From positions 1 through 64,000 of the forward strand of contig NZ_DIUM01000021.1 in the NCBI RefSeq assembly GCF_002423035.1: a DNA stretch of 64,000 nucleotides, in the 5' to 3' direction. Positions 42,499 to 51,046 of the stretch are shown one piece after another. A program made the translations under genes and the position numbers. Within the stretch, counting starts at the first letter, position 1. Every line of letters starts with the position of its first letter. This DNA comes from Thiocapsa sp. UBA6158 (GTDB lineage: Bacteria > Pseudomonadota > Gammaproteobacteria > Chromatiales > Chromatiaceae). The notes under the pieces are model-generated. The model saw only the letters and a program-made list of their open reading frames with translations. It had not been told where the DNA came from and made no database searches.

Positions 42499-43926
42499 TC
42501 ATCGCGCCAAACGAGCGAGCCGGCGCTGATACCGCCGCATGACCAGAAGATGCGCAACCGCCTGTGTCGAGAGATAGATCGACCAGGGCAGGGCGGGTGC
42601 GTAGTCGTGGATGGCGGCCATGGTGTAGCGATCGTCCAGCAGGGTTTGGAACTCGAAGCGGGCACGGCCCTGTCCGTCCGCTCGACTCAGTAGACCGCCG
42701 ACGATGGCGTAGACCTGGCGTTGCGGGCTGCTTTCTTCGGCGAGCCATTGCAGTGTCAGCAGGTGCAGGCGCGGGAAGCGGGTGTAGACACTGCATCTCC
42801 CCGTCGCGTCGATGTCGGTGCAGACCATGGGCCAGCAGCAGGCGCCGAGCCAGCGGAAATAGTTGCCGGCGACCCAGGCGGCATCCTGACCGGGCGGCAG
42901 TATTACCCGCTGAATGGAGCGCACCAGCCGCGCGCGGCGCATCAGCTCGCGGCTCTGACCCTCGATCGGCTGGCGCGGGCTCGGCAGCAGGTGTCGGCCG
43001 GTCCGGTCGAGTGCGGTGCGCAGCGCCTCGCTGAACGGGATCGCTGACGGGTCGATCGCGCGCTGCACCGGGTTGTCGCGAATCACCGTGTCTTGATGCA
43101 GGCTTTCCAGTGCCGGACCGACGACGGCCGAGGGCGCACTGCTGAAGAACCGAGCGGTGGCCGAGGCCAGCCAGAGCGGCATCCAAGGCAAGGTCAGGAT
43201 GCGTCTGCGCAGGCCGAGCACCTCGGCCGTTCGGCGCAGCATCTCTTCGTAGCTCAAGCACTCGGGTCCGCCGATGTCGTAGGCGCCCCGACAGGTCTCC
43301 GGTTGTCCCAGGCAGTGGCGAACCGCCCGCACAAGGTCCACGAGCGCGATGGGTCGCGTCATCGAGCGGGCGCTCGGCGGAAGCAAGAGCAGCGGTAGGC
43401 GCCGGACGAGATCCACCAGCAGCCGTGGGGCCGAGCCGCCGGGGCCGACCACGAGTCCGGCACGCAGCGCCGTGACCGGTGTCCCGCGCGAGGCCAGCAC
43501 CAGCTCGACCTCGCGCCGACTCCAAAGCAGCGGCGAGATTCTGAAGCTGTCCGGGATCAGCCCGCCGACGACGATGATCTGTTTGACCCCGTTCGCCGCA
43601 GCGGCCTGTGCGAAGTTATCGGCCAGGATGAGATCCATGTCGCGCGGATTGGCCTGCGTCAGGCGCGACGAGGGCGCGAGCGAATGCACCAGATAGACGG
43701 CGTAATCGCAGTCCGCGAGCCCTGCGACCAGGTCCGGTGCCGAGAAGAGATCGCAATGACGCCAGGTGATGCGCTGATCCGGGTCGGGTGTTTGCTCCCG
43801 GGCGGGCGATCGTGTCAGTGCCCGAACGGAAAAGGCGTCCGTTAGGGCGCGGCAGACCGCGGTGCCGATAAAGCCGCTGGCACCGGCGACGGCGACCCGC
43901 GGCCGCCCTGGTGGATTGGATGGCAT
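42499..43926 (-). CDS. NAD(P)-binding SDR-type protein with C-terminal SRPBCC/DUF2867-like region
   Basis: A 475-residue protein. Residues ~8-290 are an atypical extended SDR with the Rossmann motif VAVAGASGFIGTAVCRAL, YAVYLVHSLAP and GAYDIGGPECLSYEEMLRRTAEVLG. It resembles NAD(P)H-binding epimerase-like proteins that act on lipid or sugar ligands. The remaining ~180 residues (AAWVAGNYFRWLGACCWPMVC, RARFEFQTLLDDRYTMAAIHDYAPALPW) resemble DUF2867-type tails found fused to this SDR group. The catalytic Tyr-x3-Lys is not obvious, so a binding role is possible. The start is 120 bp from the divergent kef gene. Confidence 0.75.
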   Translation of the reverse strand: MPSNPPGRPRVAVAGASGFIGTAVCRALTDAFSVRALTRSPAREQTPDPDQRITWRHCDLFSAPDLVAGLADCDYAVYLVHSLAPSSRLTQANPRDMDLILADNFAQAAAANGVKQIIVVGGLIPDSFRISPLLWSRREVELVLASRGTPVTALRAGLVVGPGGSAPRLLVDLVRRLPLLLLPPSARSMTRPIALVDLVRAVRHCLGQPETCRGAYDIGGPECLSYEEMLRRTAEVLGLRRRILTLPWMPLWLASATARFFSSAPSAVVGPALESLHQDTVIRDNPVQRAIDPSAIPFSEALRTALDRTGRHLLPSPRQPIEGQSRELMRRARLVRSIQRVILPPGQDAAWVAGNYFRWLGACCWPMVCTDIDATGRCSVYTRFPRLHLLTLQWLAEESSPQRQVYAIVGGLLSRADGQGRARFEFQTLLDDRYTMAAIHDYAPALPWSIYLSTQAVAHLLVMRRYQRRLARLAR

Positions 43927-44049
43927 GGCGTCCTGTCTCTCGGGGGATGTCTCGACCCAACGCCATAGGATATACCGTCCGAGGACCGATCAGGCTGCAC
44001 GTGCAACCCTTTTGGAAGTTGCCTTCTTGGAATTTGGTAAAGTCGCGAC

Positions 44050-45231
44050 ATGGAGCTCAACAGCTTTGTCCTTTCGGCGATCGCGCTGCTCACCGTGGCG
44101 GCACTCGCCGTTGCGCTCTTCAAGCACTTGGGTCTGGGCTCGATTCTCGGGCTTCTGGTGGCGGGCATCGTGGTCGGGCCGCACTCGCCCGGCCCATCGG
44201 TGACCGCGCATGTCGAGGACGTGCGCAATTTCACCGAGCTGGGCGTGGTCATGCTGCTCTTCCTGATCGGTCTGGAGATGAAGCCTCGGCGGCTGTGGTC
44301 GCTCCGACGCGAGGTCTTCGGGATGGGCTCGGTGCAGATCCTGGTCTCCGGCCTTCTGGTGGCGAGCTACATCTCGCTGTACGACTATTCGTGGCAGGCG
44401 GCGCTCTTGATGGGGCTGACCTTGGCGCTCTCGTCCACGGCGCTGGTCATGCAGCTGCTGCACGAGCGCGGCGATCTCGCCACCCGCCACGGAACAGCCG
44501 CCTTCGCCGTCCTCTTGATGCAGGACCTGGCCGTGGTGCCGCTGCTCGCGATCGTGCCGATCCTCTCGGATGTCGGCACCCTGTCCTCGGACGTCCCCTT
44601 CTGGCGGCAGATCCTCGTTGTCCTCGGCATGGTGGCCTTGGTCTTCGGCTTCGGGCGTTACCTGGTGCCCTTCGCGCTCAAGCATCTGCTGCGTCAGCAC
44701 AACCGCGAGGCCTTTACCCTGGTGGTGCTGCTGGCGGTCTTTCTCGCAGCCGGGGCAATGCACGAGGCGGGTCTCTCGATGGCGCTCGGCGGCTTCATGA
44801 TGGGGATGCTGCTCTCGACCTCGCGCTTCAGCTTTCAGATCCAAGCACAGATCGAGCCCTTCAAAGGGCTGCTGATGAGCCTCTTTTTCGTCGCCGTCGG
44901 CATGTCGATCGATCTGGAGGCGATCGCGGCTCAGCCGCTGCTGCTGGCCCAGCATGTCGCCCTGATCCTCGCCATCAAGCTGGTCGTACTCCTGTTGATC
45001 GGCATGGCCTTCGGACTGGCGCGTGGCACGGCGACGCGCGTCGCCTTCATGCTGGCTCAGAGCGGGGAGTTCGGTTTTGTCCTTTTCGGCTCGGCCAAGG
45101 CGCTCGGAGTCATCGACGATGCCACATTCGTCATCGCGGTGAGCGTCATCTCGGTCAGCATGCTGCTGACGCCCTTATTGGTGCGGCTCGGCGACGTCTT
45201 TGCGCGGCGCCTCCAACGGCGGCTCCGATGA
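44050..45231 (+). CDS. Kef-type CPA2 cation:proton antiporter, membrane domain only
   Basis: A 393-residue protein with about 12 membrane helices and the CPA2 motifs GLGSILGLLVAGIVVGPH, TELGVVMLLFLIGLEMKPRRLW, ALSSTALVMQLLHERG, AFAVLLMQDLAVVPLLA and MLAQSGEFGFVLFGSAK. Full-length KefB/KefC proteins carry a C-terminal NAD-binding (TrkA-N/RCK) domain in the same chain. Here the chain stops and that domain follows as a second ORF overlapping by 4 bp (ATGA). It probably mediates K+ (or Na+)/H+ exchange under control of that soluble partner. Confidence 0.9.
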   Translation: MELNSFVLSAIALLTVAALAVALFKHLGLGSILGLLVAGIVVGPHSPGPSVTAHVEDVRNFTELGVVMLLFLIGLEMKPRRLWSLRREVFGMGSVQILVSGLLVASYISLYDYSWQAALLMGLTLALSSTALVMQLLHERGDLATRHGTAAFAVLLMQDLAVVPLLAIVPILSDVGTLSSDVPFWRQILVVLGMVALVFGFGRYLVPFALKHLLRQHNREAFTLVVLLAVFLAAGAMHEAGLSMALGGFMMGMLLSTSRFSFQIQAQIEPFKGLLMSLFFVAVGMSIDLEAIAAQPLLLAQHVALILAIKLVVLLLIGMAFGLARGTATRVAFMLAQSGEFGFVLFGSAKALGVIDDATFVIAVSVISVSMLLTPLLVRLGDVFARRLQRRLR

Positions 45232-45743
45232 GCTTCGAGTACCCGGCGGTCCCCGCGGGTCAGGCGGGGCGGGTCGTAATTGCGGGTTACGGGCGCGTCG
45301 GTCATACGGTCGCGACCCTCTTGGAGGCCAACAACATCGCCTTCATTGCCTTCGATACCAACCCCGTCCACGTCGAGCGTGGCGAGCGGGACGGTCGCGC
45401 GGTCTATTTCGGGGATATCGGCGATGTGGAGCTCTTGGAGGCCGTCCAAATCGACAAGGCGGCACTGGTGATCCTGACTATCGATCACGGACCGACCGCC
45501 TTGCGGGCCGTCTCGCATATCCGCACGGCCTATCCGAAGGTGCCCGTGATCGCCCGCGCGCGGGACCTGGAGGCCTGCGGCAGTCTCATTCGCGCCGGCG
45601 CGACGCTGGCTTACCCGGAGGCGATCGAGAGCAGCCTGCGCCTGGGGGCGGAGGCGCTGCAGATGCTCGGCATCTCCACGAATGAGGTCGACTCACTGCT
45701 CCGAGGCGTGCGCAGCGAGGGCTATGCGCGTGTGCTCGAGTAA
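45228..45743 (+). CDS. TrkA-N (RCK) NAD-binding regulatory domain of the split Kef system
   Basis: A 171-residue soluble protein. The Rossmann motif VVIAGYGRVGHTVATLLEANNIAFIAFD is followed by VYFGDIGDVELLEAVQIDKAALVILTIDH and PVIARARDLEACGSLIRAGATLAYPEAIESSLRLG, which is the KefB/C regulatory domain. Its ATG overlaps the TGA of the transporter ORF, suggesting translational coupling. It could be a genuine two-gene system or the product of an ancestral frameshift. Both parts look intact. Confidence 0.88.
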   Translation: MSFEYPAVPAGQAGRVVIAGYGRVGHTVATLLEANNIAFIAFDTNPVHVERGERDGRAVYFGDIGDVELLEAVQIDKAALVILTIDHGPTALRAVSHIRTAYPKVPVIARARDLEACGSLIRAGATLAYPEAIESSLRLGAEALQMLGISTNEVDSLLRGVRSEGYARVLE

Positions 45744-45897
45744 CCAGACGTTGGCTTGGCCTCATGCGCGGCCGATGCTCGCGCTCAACCGCCGGCCGCC
45801 AGCGCCCAGCTCTCGCCACCATCCCCGGTTGCTCGATCCGCCCAAACTCAGTAGGCTTCCAGGTCGCCCAGAACACGAAGACGAGGACTCGATTCCG

Positions 45898-46563
45898 ATG
45901 GATATCACCGCCGAGTGCGCGCGTTTCAATATGATTCAACAGCAGATTCGCCCCTGGGACGTCCTGGACGACCGGGTCCTCGAGGCGATGGCGGAGATTC
46001 GACGCGAGGCGTTCGTTCCCGACGCCTATCAGGGTCTCGCCTATGCCGATATCGAGATCCCGATCGGCGAGGGCGCCTGCATGCTGGCGCCGAAGGTCGT
46101 GGGGCGCATGCTTCAAGCGCTGGACGTGCAGGCCGGCGAGCGGGTGCTGGAGATCGGTGCGGGGACGGGTTATGTAAGCGCCTGTCTCGATCGCTTGGGG
46201 GGGCGTGTCATCGGGGTCGAGATCGATGCCGCTTTGGCGGACGAGTCGCGTGCGCGTTTGGCCGGCTTGGGGCTCGAGTCGATCGAGATCCGCACGGGCG
46301 ACGCGCTGAGCGAGCCCGTCGAGGGTGGGCCGTTCGACGTCATCGCAGTCACCGGATCGATGCCCACCGAGGCCGCCTTGCCGCTGCTTCAGGGGCAATT
46401 GGCTAAAGGCGGGCGTCTGTTCTGTATCCTTGGTGTGGAGCCCGTGATGGAGGCCCTGCTCCTAACCCGTGTCGGCGAGCGTGATTTTCGCCGAGAGGGA
46501 CTGTTCGAGACCTCGACGCTTGCGTTGAAGAATGCCGCCGAGGCGAACGAGTTCGAATTCTGA
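45898..46563 (+). CDS. pcm: Protein-L-isoaspartate O-methyltransferase family protein
   Basis: A 221-residue SAM-dependent methyltransferase. The family motifs are FNMIQQQIRPWDVLDDRVLEAM, EAFVPDAYQGLAYADIEIPIG, the SAM loop VLEIGAGTGYVSACLDRLGG, and VIAVTGSMPTEAALPLLQGQLAKGGRL. The T-G-S-M motif replaces the T-A-A/G-A of classic Pcm, so it may be the longer-branch paralogue common in Chromatiales. ATG at 45898 follows a weak site. The upstream start at 45682 overlaps the Kef partner. The TGA stop is the first codon of a dispersed repeat. Confidence 0.85.
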   Translation: MDITAECARFNMIQQQIRPWDVLDDRVLEAMAEIRREAFVPDAYQGLAYADIEIPIGEGACMLAPKVVGRMLQALDVQAGERVLEIGAGTGYVSACLDRLGGRVIGVEIDAALADESRARLAGLGLESIEIRTGDALSEPVEGGPFDVIAVTGSMPTEAALPLLQGQLAKGGRLFCILGVEPVMEALLLTRVGERDFRREGLFETSTLALKNAAEANEFEF

Positions 46564-46656
46564 ACCGCGCTGAACCGCGTTCGGTGTGTGATGCGGGGCT
46601 TGCGTTTGGGCTTGGTGTTGTCCGAGTCAACGGGCGTTGCAGCGGACGCGGTTCAG
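46561..46656. repeat. Dispersed repeat starting in the pcm stop codon
   Basis: The terminus TGAACCGCGC starts at 46561, the TGA being the pcm stop. A second left terminus TGAACCGCGTTCGG follows at 46571, and the right terminus CGGACGCGGTTCAG is at 46643-46656. Like the copy at 20433 it has a doubled left end. Confidence 0.85.
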
Positions 46657-46784
46657 GAGAATGTCAAGAAACGATCGGATGATTCATGGCGTGTTTCCCG
46701 GGCCGGCCGGTGCCTTCCGAGTCCGGCAGGTCGAGCCTCGGAAACCTATGCCGGTGCGGGCCTGGCTGAATACGGGGGCTGGTG

Positions 46785-47105
46785 ATGCGTCGAATGGGGC
46801 CTGGAGAGGTTGCGCAATTGTTGGCGGCGGACGGCGAGCCGCCGATCTTGCTCGATGTCCGCGAGCCGTGGGAGTTTCGGATCTGTCGGATCGAGGGATC
46901 CCTATCCATTCCGATGGGACAGATCCCGGGGGCATTGGCACGCTTGGATCCGAATCGCGAGATCGTCGTGATCTGCCATCACGGCATTCGCAGCTATCAG
47001 GTCGCGCGGTTCCTCGAACAGCAGGGCTTCACGCGTACGGCCAATCTCGACGGCGGCGTTGCGGCATGGGCGCGTGATCTGGATCCCGCGATGCCGGTCT
47101 ACTGA
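46785..47105 (+). CDS. Rhodanese-domain protein
   Basis: A 106-residue single rhodanese domain. It has LLDVREPWEFRICRIEGSLSIPMGQIPGAL, the active-site loop VICHHGIRSYQVARFLEQQG with Cys, and NLDGGVAAWARDLDP. It presumably transfers sulfane sulfur. GTG at 46782 and ATGs at 46785 and 46794 are all possible starts. It sits downstream of pcm, an association seen in related gammaproteobacteria, where tolC then follows. tolC is not here. Confidence 0.9.
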   Translation: MRRMGPGEVAQLLAADGEPPILLDVREPWEFRICRIEGSLSIPMGQIPGALARLDPNREIVVICHHGIRSYQVARFLEQQGFTRTANLDGGVAAWARDLDPAMPVY

Positions 47106-47249
47106 TCTGCAGCCCGTCCTTGCCCACGGGCGGCTCGGGCGCGGCGCTGCTTTTTCCTTGATTCACGTCGGGAAACTGACGCACACTCCCCTGTGCCACG
47201 GGCGATTTCTGCCACGTGCGATCCAATAACAATCTCGCGAGGACACGCC

Positions 47250-47837
47250 ATGAGTACCCATCAAGCGCAGATGCCGCTCTGTCAGAGGGCCTTTTCCCAG
47301 CTTCTGATCATCGATGCCCAGGAGCGTCTGGCGCATGCAATGCCGGCCGAAGAGCTGGATCTGGTCGTCGCGAACATCAATCGGCTGGTTTCCGCCGCCA
47401 AGATCCTCGGTATTCCGGTCATCGCGACCCAGCACAATTCCAAAGGGCTCGGACCGGTCATGGCGAGCATCCGCGACAACATGCCCGAGGGTGCCGAGCC
47501 GACCGAGAAGACAGCGTTCTCCTGCTGCACCGCGCCCGGATTCGAGCGCAACATCTCCGCCCATCCGGACCGGCGTCAGCTGATCGTCGTCGGCATGGAG
47601 GCACACATCTGTATCGTCCAGACCGTCTCCGGGCTCCAGCGCTGGGGATATCAGGTTTTTGTTCCGGCCGATGCCATCATCTCGCGGAAGTCGGTGTTCA
47701 AACAGAACGTCTTGGATCGCATGCGCCATGCCGGGACCCAAGTCGTCTGCACCGAGTCGGTCGGCTTCGAATGGCTCGGGGACTCGACCGACGCCCAATT
47801 CCGAGAGCTGTTGTCACTGTTCAAAGCAGCGGATTGA
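47250..47837 (+). CDS. Isochorismatase-like cysteine hydrolase
   Basis: A 195-residue protein with the D-K-C triad: Asp in LLIIDAQERL, Lys in EPTEKTAFSC and Cys in VGMEAHICIVQTV. The cis-peptide region and the nicotinamidase/isochorismatase fold are otherwise typical. It acts on an unknown amide or vinyl-ether substrate. GCGAGGA precedes the ATG at 47250. An in-frame start at 47193 adds 19 unrelated residues. It converges with waaA. Confidence 0.88.
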   Translation: MSTHQAQMPLCQRAFSQLLIIDAQERLAHAMPAEELDLVVANINRLVSAAKILGIPVIATQHNSKGLGPVMASIRDNMPEGAEPTEKTAFSCCTAPGFERNISAHPDRRQLIVVGMEAHICIVQTVSGLQRWGYQVFVPADAIISRKSVFKQNVLDRMRHAGTQVVCTESVGFEWLGDSTDAQFRELLSLFKAAD

Positions 47838-47854
47838 ATCGCCGGGGCGGCCGA

Positions 47855-49138
47855 TCACGGATCGTTCCCTCGCATCTTCGGCAAGCGGGCTTCGATCAGC
47901 GTCATGAGCCGATCGAGTGCACCGCGATTCGCCTCGACGATGCGACGGCCGTTCTCGCCGATGCGCGCCCGCTCGGTGGCGTCGCTCAGCCAAGAGATCA
48001 TGAGTCGCGCCAGCGCTTCGGTGTCGGCGACCTCCATCGCGCCTTCTTCGGTGCACAGCAGCTCCGTCATGGCTGCAAAGTTGAAGTGGTGCGGGCCGAT
48101 GGCGACGGGGACGCCCGAGGCCGCGGCCTCCAAGAGGTTGTGACCGCCCGTGGGCACCAGGCTGCCGCCCATAAAGGCCGCGTCGGCAGCGGCGAGAAAG
48201 ACCGGAAGCTCTCCCATGGTGTCGCCGAGAAAGACCGCCGTGCTTGGTGTGCAGGGCTCCGGGCGGCTGCGACGGGCCAGCGTCAACCCCTGCCGTGTCA
48301 CCAGCTCGGCGACGCGATCGAAGCGTTCCGGATGGCGCGGAACCAGCACCAGCAGGGCCTCGGGCAAGACTGTTCGAATGCGTTGGTGAGCCGCGAGGAT
48401 CGGCCCGTCTTCCCCCTCATGGGTGCTGGCTGCGACCCACACCGGGCGCTGCACACCCCAGGTGCGACGCATGGCTTCGGCTTGATCGAGCAGGCTCGCG
48501 GGTTGGCGCAGGTCGAACTTGATGCTGCCCGTCACCTGGACCCGCTCGGGATCGGTCCCCAGTGCGATGAAGCGCCGGGCATCCGGCTCCGCTTGGGCAG
48601 CGATTAGGTCGAAGCCTTGCAACGTCTCGCGTGTGAGGCGCGCGAGCCGCCGATAGCCCTGCGCGGAGCGTTCCGAGAGCCGCGCGTTCGCCAGGATCAC
48701 CGGGATGCCGCGTCTTGCGCAGGCCGCCAGGGTGTTGGGCCAGATTTCGGTCTCCATGACGATCAGCAGCGCCGGGGTCGTTCGGTCCAGAAAGCGGTCG
48801 AGGATTCCGGGAAGATCGTAGGGAGTGTAGCGGTGCGCCACGCCGTCGCCGAAGCGCTCGCGCAGCCGCTCGGCGCCGGTCGGTGTGGTGGTCGTGACCA
48901 GGATGGACAGCGGCGGGTCATGTTCCATCAGGCGCCGAATCAAAGGCTCCGCGGCCTGGACCTCGCCGACCGAGACGGCATGGATCCAGACCTGCGTTGC
49001 CGGTCCTGCCGGGCCGAGCGCGAGTCGCTCGCGCACCCGCCGCCGATAGGCAGGTGACTTGAGGCTGCGCCAATACAGGCGCAGGAGCGCGAACGGCAGC
49101 AGCAGGCGCAGCAGGAACGTGTAGAGGCGTCGGGTCAT
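47855..49138 (-). CDS. waaA: 3-deoxy-D-manno-octulosonic acid transferase
   Basis: A 427-residue GT30 glycosyltransferase that adds Kdo to lipid A precursors at the inner membrane. An N-terminal membrane anchor (RLYTFLLRLLLPFALLRLYWRS) is followed by WIHAVSVGEVQAAEPLI, METEIWPNTLAACARRGIPVILANARLSERSA, VWVAASTHEGEDGPILAAH and FMGGSLVPTGGHNLLEAAASGVPVAIGPHHFNF. It is downstream of hldE on the same strand (51 bp), an LPS inner-core operon. Confidence 0.96.
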   Translation of the reverse strand: MTRRLYTFLLRLLLPFALLRLYWRSLKSPAYRRRVRERLALGPAGPATQVWIHAVSVGEVQAAEPLIRRLMEHDPPLSILVTTTTPTGAERLRERFGDGVAHRYTPYDLPGILDRFLDRTTPALLIVMETEIWPNTLAACARRGIPVILANARLSERSAQGYRRLARLTRETLQGFDLIAAQAEPDARRFIALGTDPERVQVTGSIKFDLRQPASLLDQAEAMRRTWGVQRPVWVAASTHEGEDGPILAAHQRIRTVLPEALLVLVPRHPERFDRVAELVTRQGLTLARRSRPEPCTPSTAVFLGDTMGELPVFLAAADAAFMGGSLVPTGGHNLLEAAASGVPVAIGPHHFNFAAMTELLCTEEGAMEVADTEALARLMISWLSDATERARIGENGRRIVEANRGALDRLMTLIEARLPKMRGNDP

Positions 49139-49189
49139 CGGCGAGGGGTCGTCTCGGTGTGCGCTACGGGTCGGCGCGTCTGCACGGGC

Positions 49190-50644
49190 TCAGGTCTGCG
49201 GCGCGGCAGCCCGGATCGTGCCTTGGAGTGTGCTCAGGATGCGCGTGGTCGAGCGCCCGGGCACCAGATCCAGGACGCGCACCTCACCGCCGTTGGCATG
49301 CACGCAGTCCGCCCCGGCGATCTCCTCCGGCCGGTAGTCCCCGCCCTTCACCAGCAGGTCCGGTTTGACCCGGCAGATGAGTGCCTCGGGCGTGTCCTCG
49401 GAGAAGGCGCAGACCCAGTCGACCGAGGCGAGACCGGCGAGCACGGCCATGCGTTGCTCGATGCCGTTGATCGGTCTCTCCGGGCCTTTGAGTCGGCTCA
49501 CCGAGGCATCGTCGTTGACCGCCACGATCAAGCGATCGCCGAGCCGTTTGGCCTGCTGCAGATAGGCGACATGGCCCTCGTGCAGGAGGTCGAAGCAGCC
49601 GTTGGTCATGACGATTCGCTCGCCGGCAGCGCGCGCGGCCTCGACCGCGTCGACCAATGCCTCCTGGTCCAGCACCGTATGCCATTCGCTGCCCTGATAA
49701 GCGCGCTCCAACTCGCGCGCGGCGACCGTCGCGGTGCCCAGTTTACCGACCGCAAGACCGGCCGCGCAGTTGGCCAGCGCGCAGGCCTCGTCGAGTGCGA
49801 CGCCCGCGCCCAGCGCGGCGGCCAAGGTCGCGATCACGGTGTCGCCGGCACCGGTCACGTCGAAGACCTCGCGGGCCCGTGTGGGCAGGTGCAGTGCTTC
49901 GCTGTCCGGGCGCAGCAGCAGCATGCCGCGCTCGCCGAGCGTGATCAGCATCGCCTCCAGGTCGAGCTCGGCACGCAGCCGCTGGCCCCGCTCGATCAGG
50001 GCAACATCGTCGGCGCAGACACCGACGATCGCTTCCAGCTCGGCCCGGTTCGGGGTCAGGAGTGTGGCACCACGGTAGCGCGTGAAATCCAGTCCCTTGG
50101 GGTCCACGAGCACGGGTTTGCCGTCCGCCAGCGCCAGCGCGATGAGACGCTGCGGGTCGGCCAGCGTCCCTTTGGCGTAGTCCGAAAGCACCAGCAGATC
50201 GCAAGCATCGAGCGCATTGCAGACCAGCGCCGGAAGCGGGTCGTCGGCGAGCGGCGTCAAGGGCGCTTCGAAGTCCAAGCGGATCAGCTGTTGATGCTGG
50301 CTCAAGACCCGCAGCTTGGTGACGGTAGGCACATCCGCGCGTCTGTGCACTCGGGTACGGATACCGTGCGCATCGAGTCGTGCGGCCAGCACATCGGCCG
50401 CTTCGTCGTTGCCCGTCACGCCCGTCAGGGTGACATGGCAGCCCAGCGCGGCCAGGTTCAGCGCGACGTTCGCCGCACCGCCCGGGCGGTCGTCCACCCG
50501 CGCGACGTGCACCACCGGCACCGGGGCCTCGGGCGAGATCCGACGCGTCGCGCCGCTCCAATAGCGGTCGAGCATCAGGTCGCCCGCCACCAGGATACGG
50601 GCGCGGGAAAAATCCGGGAAAGGATGAGTCGAGGTCGAGGGCAA
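49190..50644 (-). CDS. hldE: Bifunctional heptose 7-phosphate kinase / heptose 1-phosphate adenylyltransferase
   Basis: A 484-residue fusion. Residues ~14-320 are a PfkB-type kinase (ILVAGDLMLDRYWSGATRRISPEAPVPVV, GGAANVALNLAALG, DVTGAGDTVIATLAAAL). Residues ~350-480 are the nucleotidyltransferase (MTNGCFDLLHEGHVAYLQQAKRLGDRLIVAVNDD). It makes ADP-heptose precursors for the LPS inner core. The reading frame begins with TTG at 50644, supported by TGGAG about 8 bp upstream. There is no alternative ATG before the kinase core. Confidence 0.96.
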   Translation of the reverse strand: MPSTSTHPFPDFSRARILVAGDLMLDRYWSGATRRISPEAPVPVVHVARVDDRPGGAANVALNLAALGCHVTLTGVTGNDEAADVLAARLDAHGIRTRVHRRADVPTVTKLRVLSQHQQLIRLDFEAPLTPLADDPLPALVCNALDACDLLVLSDYAKGTLADPQRLIALALADGKPVLVDPKGLDFTRYRGATLLTPNRAELEAIVGVCADDVALIERGQRLRAELDLEAMLITLGERGMLLLRPDSEALHLPTRAREVFDVTGAGDTVIATLAAALGAGVALDEACALANCAAGLAVGKLGTATVAARELERAYQGSEWHTVLDQEALVDAVEAARAAGERIVMTNGCFDLLHEGHVAYLQQAKRLGDRLIVAVNDDASVSRLKGPERPINGIEQRMAVLAGLASVDWVCAFSEDTPEALICRVKPDLLVKGGDYRPEEIAGADCVHANGGEVRVLDLVPGRSTTRILSTLQGTIRAAAPQT

Positions 50645-50674
50645 GATGGGCTCCAGGCGAGAGGATGCGACGAG

Positions 50675-50869
50675 TCTAAACCGCGCTCAGTGCAGTACGC
50701 GATGTTTTTGGATGGGATCGGCCCCGGCGGATTTCAGAGCCGCTGGAGCCGGCGCGGTTTAAAGTATTAAAAAATATAAAATTGTAAACGGCGTCCCCGC
50801 TAAGGGTCGTGGATTCACCAAACTTCGAACTCACTCGAAAGTGAGCATCTCGCTCTGGACGCGGTTTAG
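50675..50869. repeat. Composite dispersed repeat, B module + AT linker + A module
   Basis: The B module (50675-50762) begins CTAAACCGCGCTC and ends GGCGCGGTTTAA. It contains TTTTTGGATGGGATCGGCCC. An A/T-only stretch of about 20 bp follows. The inverted A module (about 50783-50869) ends GGACGCGGTTTAG and contains CTCACTCGAAAGTGAG. It is the best-preserved composite in the window and lies upstream of hldE. Confidence 0.92.
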
Positions 50870-50949
50870 CCGGAAGGCACTGAAGTTTCGAGGCGAGGAG
50901 CGAGAAGCGAGTAGGCGGCGAGGTCCGGGGTCTTCCCTTCGAGACTCAA

Positions 50950-50980
50950 ACCACTCACCACTCACCACTCACCACTCACT
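50950..50980. repeat. CCACTCA heptamer tandem repeat
   Basis: Four to five tandem copies of the 7-bp unit CCACTCA, followed by diverged copies to 50993. It lies about 60 bp upstream of the nuclease-like gene. The rest of the 50645-51046 gap is the composite repeat and unremarkable sequence. Confidence 0.8.
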
Positions 50981-51046
50981 CCTCGCCACTCCTTTTGGGT
51001 TTATGCTTTCACGAGATCAACCGGATTGCGTTGGAGGGTCATCATC

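Noticed and set aside
43911..45743. One 610-codon frame covering the Kef region
   Set aside because: Its first two thirds is a shadow of the transporter gene (Arg/Gly/Ala-rich, no family match). Only the last 171 residues, from 45228, match a real domain.
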